The notes under the pieces: model-generated
Database searches by the model: none
What the model saw: the letters and a program-made list of their open reading frames with translations, nothing else
Told to the model about the DNA's origin: nothing
Program-made: the position numbers and the translations under genes
In this document: in pieces, positions 5,558 through 6,100 of the stretch
How positions within the stretch are numbered: the stretch's first letter is position 1
How the letters are laid out: every line of letters begins with the position of its first letter
Origin: an uncultured Clostridia bacterium
GTDB taxonomy: Bacteria; Bacillota; Clostridia; Oscillospirales; Ruminococcaceae
Length of the DNA: 6,100 nt
Direction: 5' to 3'
NCBI GenBank assembly: GCA_945835425.1
Contig: CAMAJC010000124.1
Location: forward strand, 1 to 6,100

Positions 5558-6100
5558 ATGAAAACAAGACGCACACTTCTCGCCCTTGTCCTGTCGGTGA
5601 TGATGGTCATAGGGCTTTTCCCGATCACGGCGATGGCGGGGACTGCATCGGACGTGTCCTATTTGGATGCAGATGGGACAACGAAAACTGTAACCGAATG
5701 TACCGTAATAGAGGCAGGAACAACTACTTGGAATGCTGGCTGGTATGTTGTAAACAGAGATGTTACAATTGGCAGTGCGGAATCCTCTTCCCGTGTAACC
5801 GTTTCCGGCAATGTGCACCTGATTCTCGCGGGCGGGTGTACTCTGACTGTAAACGGCGGTATCCAGGTTGATGGGTCAAACTCCCTGACCATCTATGCTC
5901 AGTCCACGAATGAAAGCACCATGGGTAATCTGATTGCCCAAAATGTGCCCGGCGAAAACGCTGCCATCGGCGGCAACAACGGCCCCATAGGCGGCACCAT
6001 CACAATTAACGGCGGCAGCGTCAAGGCCGAGGGTAGCAACGAGGGAAATAATAGCTACGGCATCTATGCGACCAACGTGACCGTTAACGGCGGCAGCGTC
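5558..6100 (+). CDS. Secreted repeat-rich surface protein, N-terminal part (runs off the right edge)
   Basis: Open frame of 181 codons with no stop before the window ends, so the gene is partial at its 3' end. The start is certain: GGAGGT (5545-5550), 7-nt spacer, ATG. A classic signal peptide is visible: basic start MKTRR, hydrophobic core to ~24, AMA|G cleavage site after Ala27. The mature part opens with SYLDADGTTKTVTECTVI, then a WYVVNRDVTI segment, a LTVNGG strand (~96-101), and glycine/asparagine-rich repeats ITINGGSV (148-155) and VTVNGGSV (174-181), which suggest a parallel beta-helix or stacked beta-strand fold. From memory, this N-terminus is common in large secreted proteins of gut Clostridia, often annotated as carbohydrate-binding-domain, S-layer-homology or InlB-repeat proteins. 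Such proteins usually carry a cell-wall anchor at the missing C-terminus. The specific ligand is unknown. The gene has its own promoter and is separated from the regulator by a strong terminator. Confidence 0.88.
   Translation, partial: MKTRRTLLALVLSVMMVIGLFPITAMAGTASDVSYLDADGTTKTVTECTVIEAGTTTWNAGWYVVNRDVTIGSAESSSRVTVSGNVHLILAGGCTLTVNGGIQVDGSNSLTIYAQSTNESTMGNLIAQNVPGENAAIGGNNGPIGGTITINGGSVKAEGSNEGNNSYGIYATNVTVNGGSV
6006..6100 (+). repeat. In-frame direct repeat in the surface-protein gene
   Basis: TTAACGGCGGCAGCGTC occurs identically at 6006-6022 and 6084-6100, 78 bp (26 codons) apart and in frame, encoding (I/V)NGGSV both times. The second copy touches the window edge, so more copies probably follow. 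A related shorter unit (GTAAACGGCGG) occurs at ~5849-5859. Near-identical in-frame repeats are expected in beta-helix surface proteins and can change number by slippage or recombination. Confidence 0.75.

Noticed and set aside
5510..5818. 102-codon minus-strand reading frame near the right end
   Set aside because: Antisense to a gene with a perfect ribosome site and signal peptide; no supporting signal of its own.

Overview
The window most likely comes from a Gram-positive, GC-rich gut-type Clostridia (Oscillospiraceae/Ruminococcaceae-like). This rests on GC-rich genes separated by AT-rich spacers, GGAGG-type ribosome binding sites, a clostridial-type short-chain dehydrogenase, a surface protein with a style of N-terminus common in gut Clostridia, and CCAGC(T)n...(A)nGCTGG hairpins of a kind I associate with these genomes. 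The species cannot be named from the sequence.

Layout. (1) 62-805, minus strand: an NADP(H)-type SDR reductase, closest by eye to FabG/YmfI-like clostridial enzymes. (2) 806-1185: a 380-bp gene-free gap. It holds a 250-bp element (866-1115) whose ends are imperfect inverted repeats of about 35 bp, each containing its own hairpin. Inside it is a well-formed promoter (TTGAAC-N17-TACAAT) reading leftward towards the SDR gene, with a hairpin at the predicted 5' end of the transcript. (3) 1186-3909, plus strand: a full-length P2A-type Ca2+-transporting ATPase. Its last ~35 codons are AT-rich and run into a promoter (TTGACA-N17-TAGGAT) for the next gene. (4) 3910-4121: a ~200-nt leader with two hairpins and a 12-bp perfect palindrome. 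(5) 4122-5273: an AraC-family regulator with a cupin-like sensor, an extra unrecognised N-terminal module and a C-terminal double helix-turn-helix, closed by a strong intrinsic terminator (5311-5348). (6) 5438-6100: a promoter, a 5'-UTR inverted repeat and the first 181 codons of a secreted, repeat-rich surface protein that runs off the right edge.

These look like four independent transcription units, not one pathway. The SDR and the ATPase are divergent, the araC gene has its own promoter and terminator, and the surface protein has its own promoter. I see no sign of a defence system, CRISPR array, phage, transposase gene, tRNA or rRNA. The parts most worth following are the inverted-repeat element with its internal promoter, the long araC leader, the two-part sensor region of the regulator, and the start of the repetitive surface protein.
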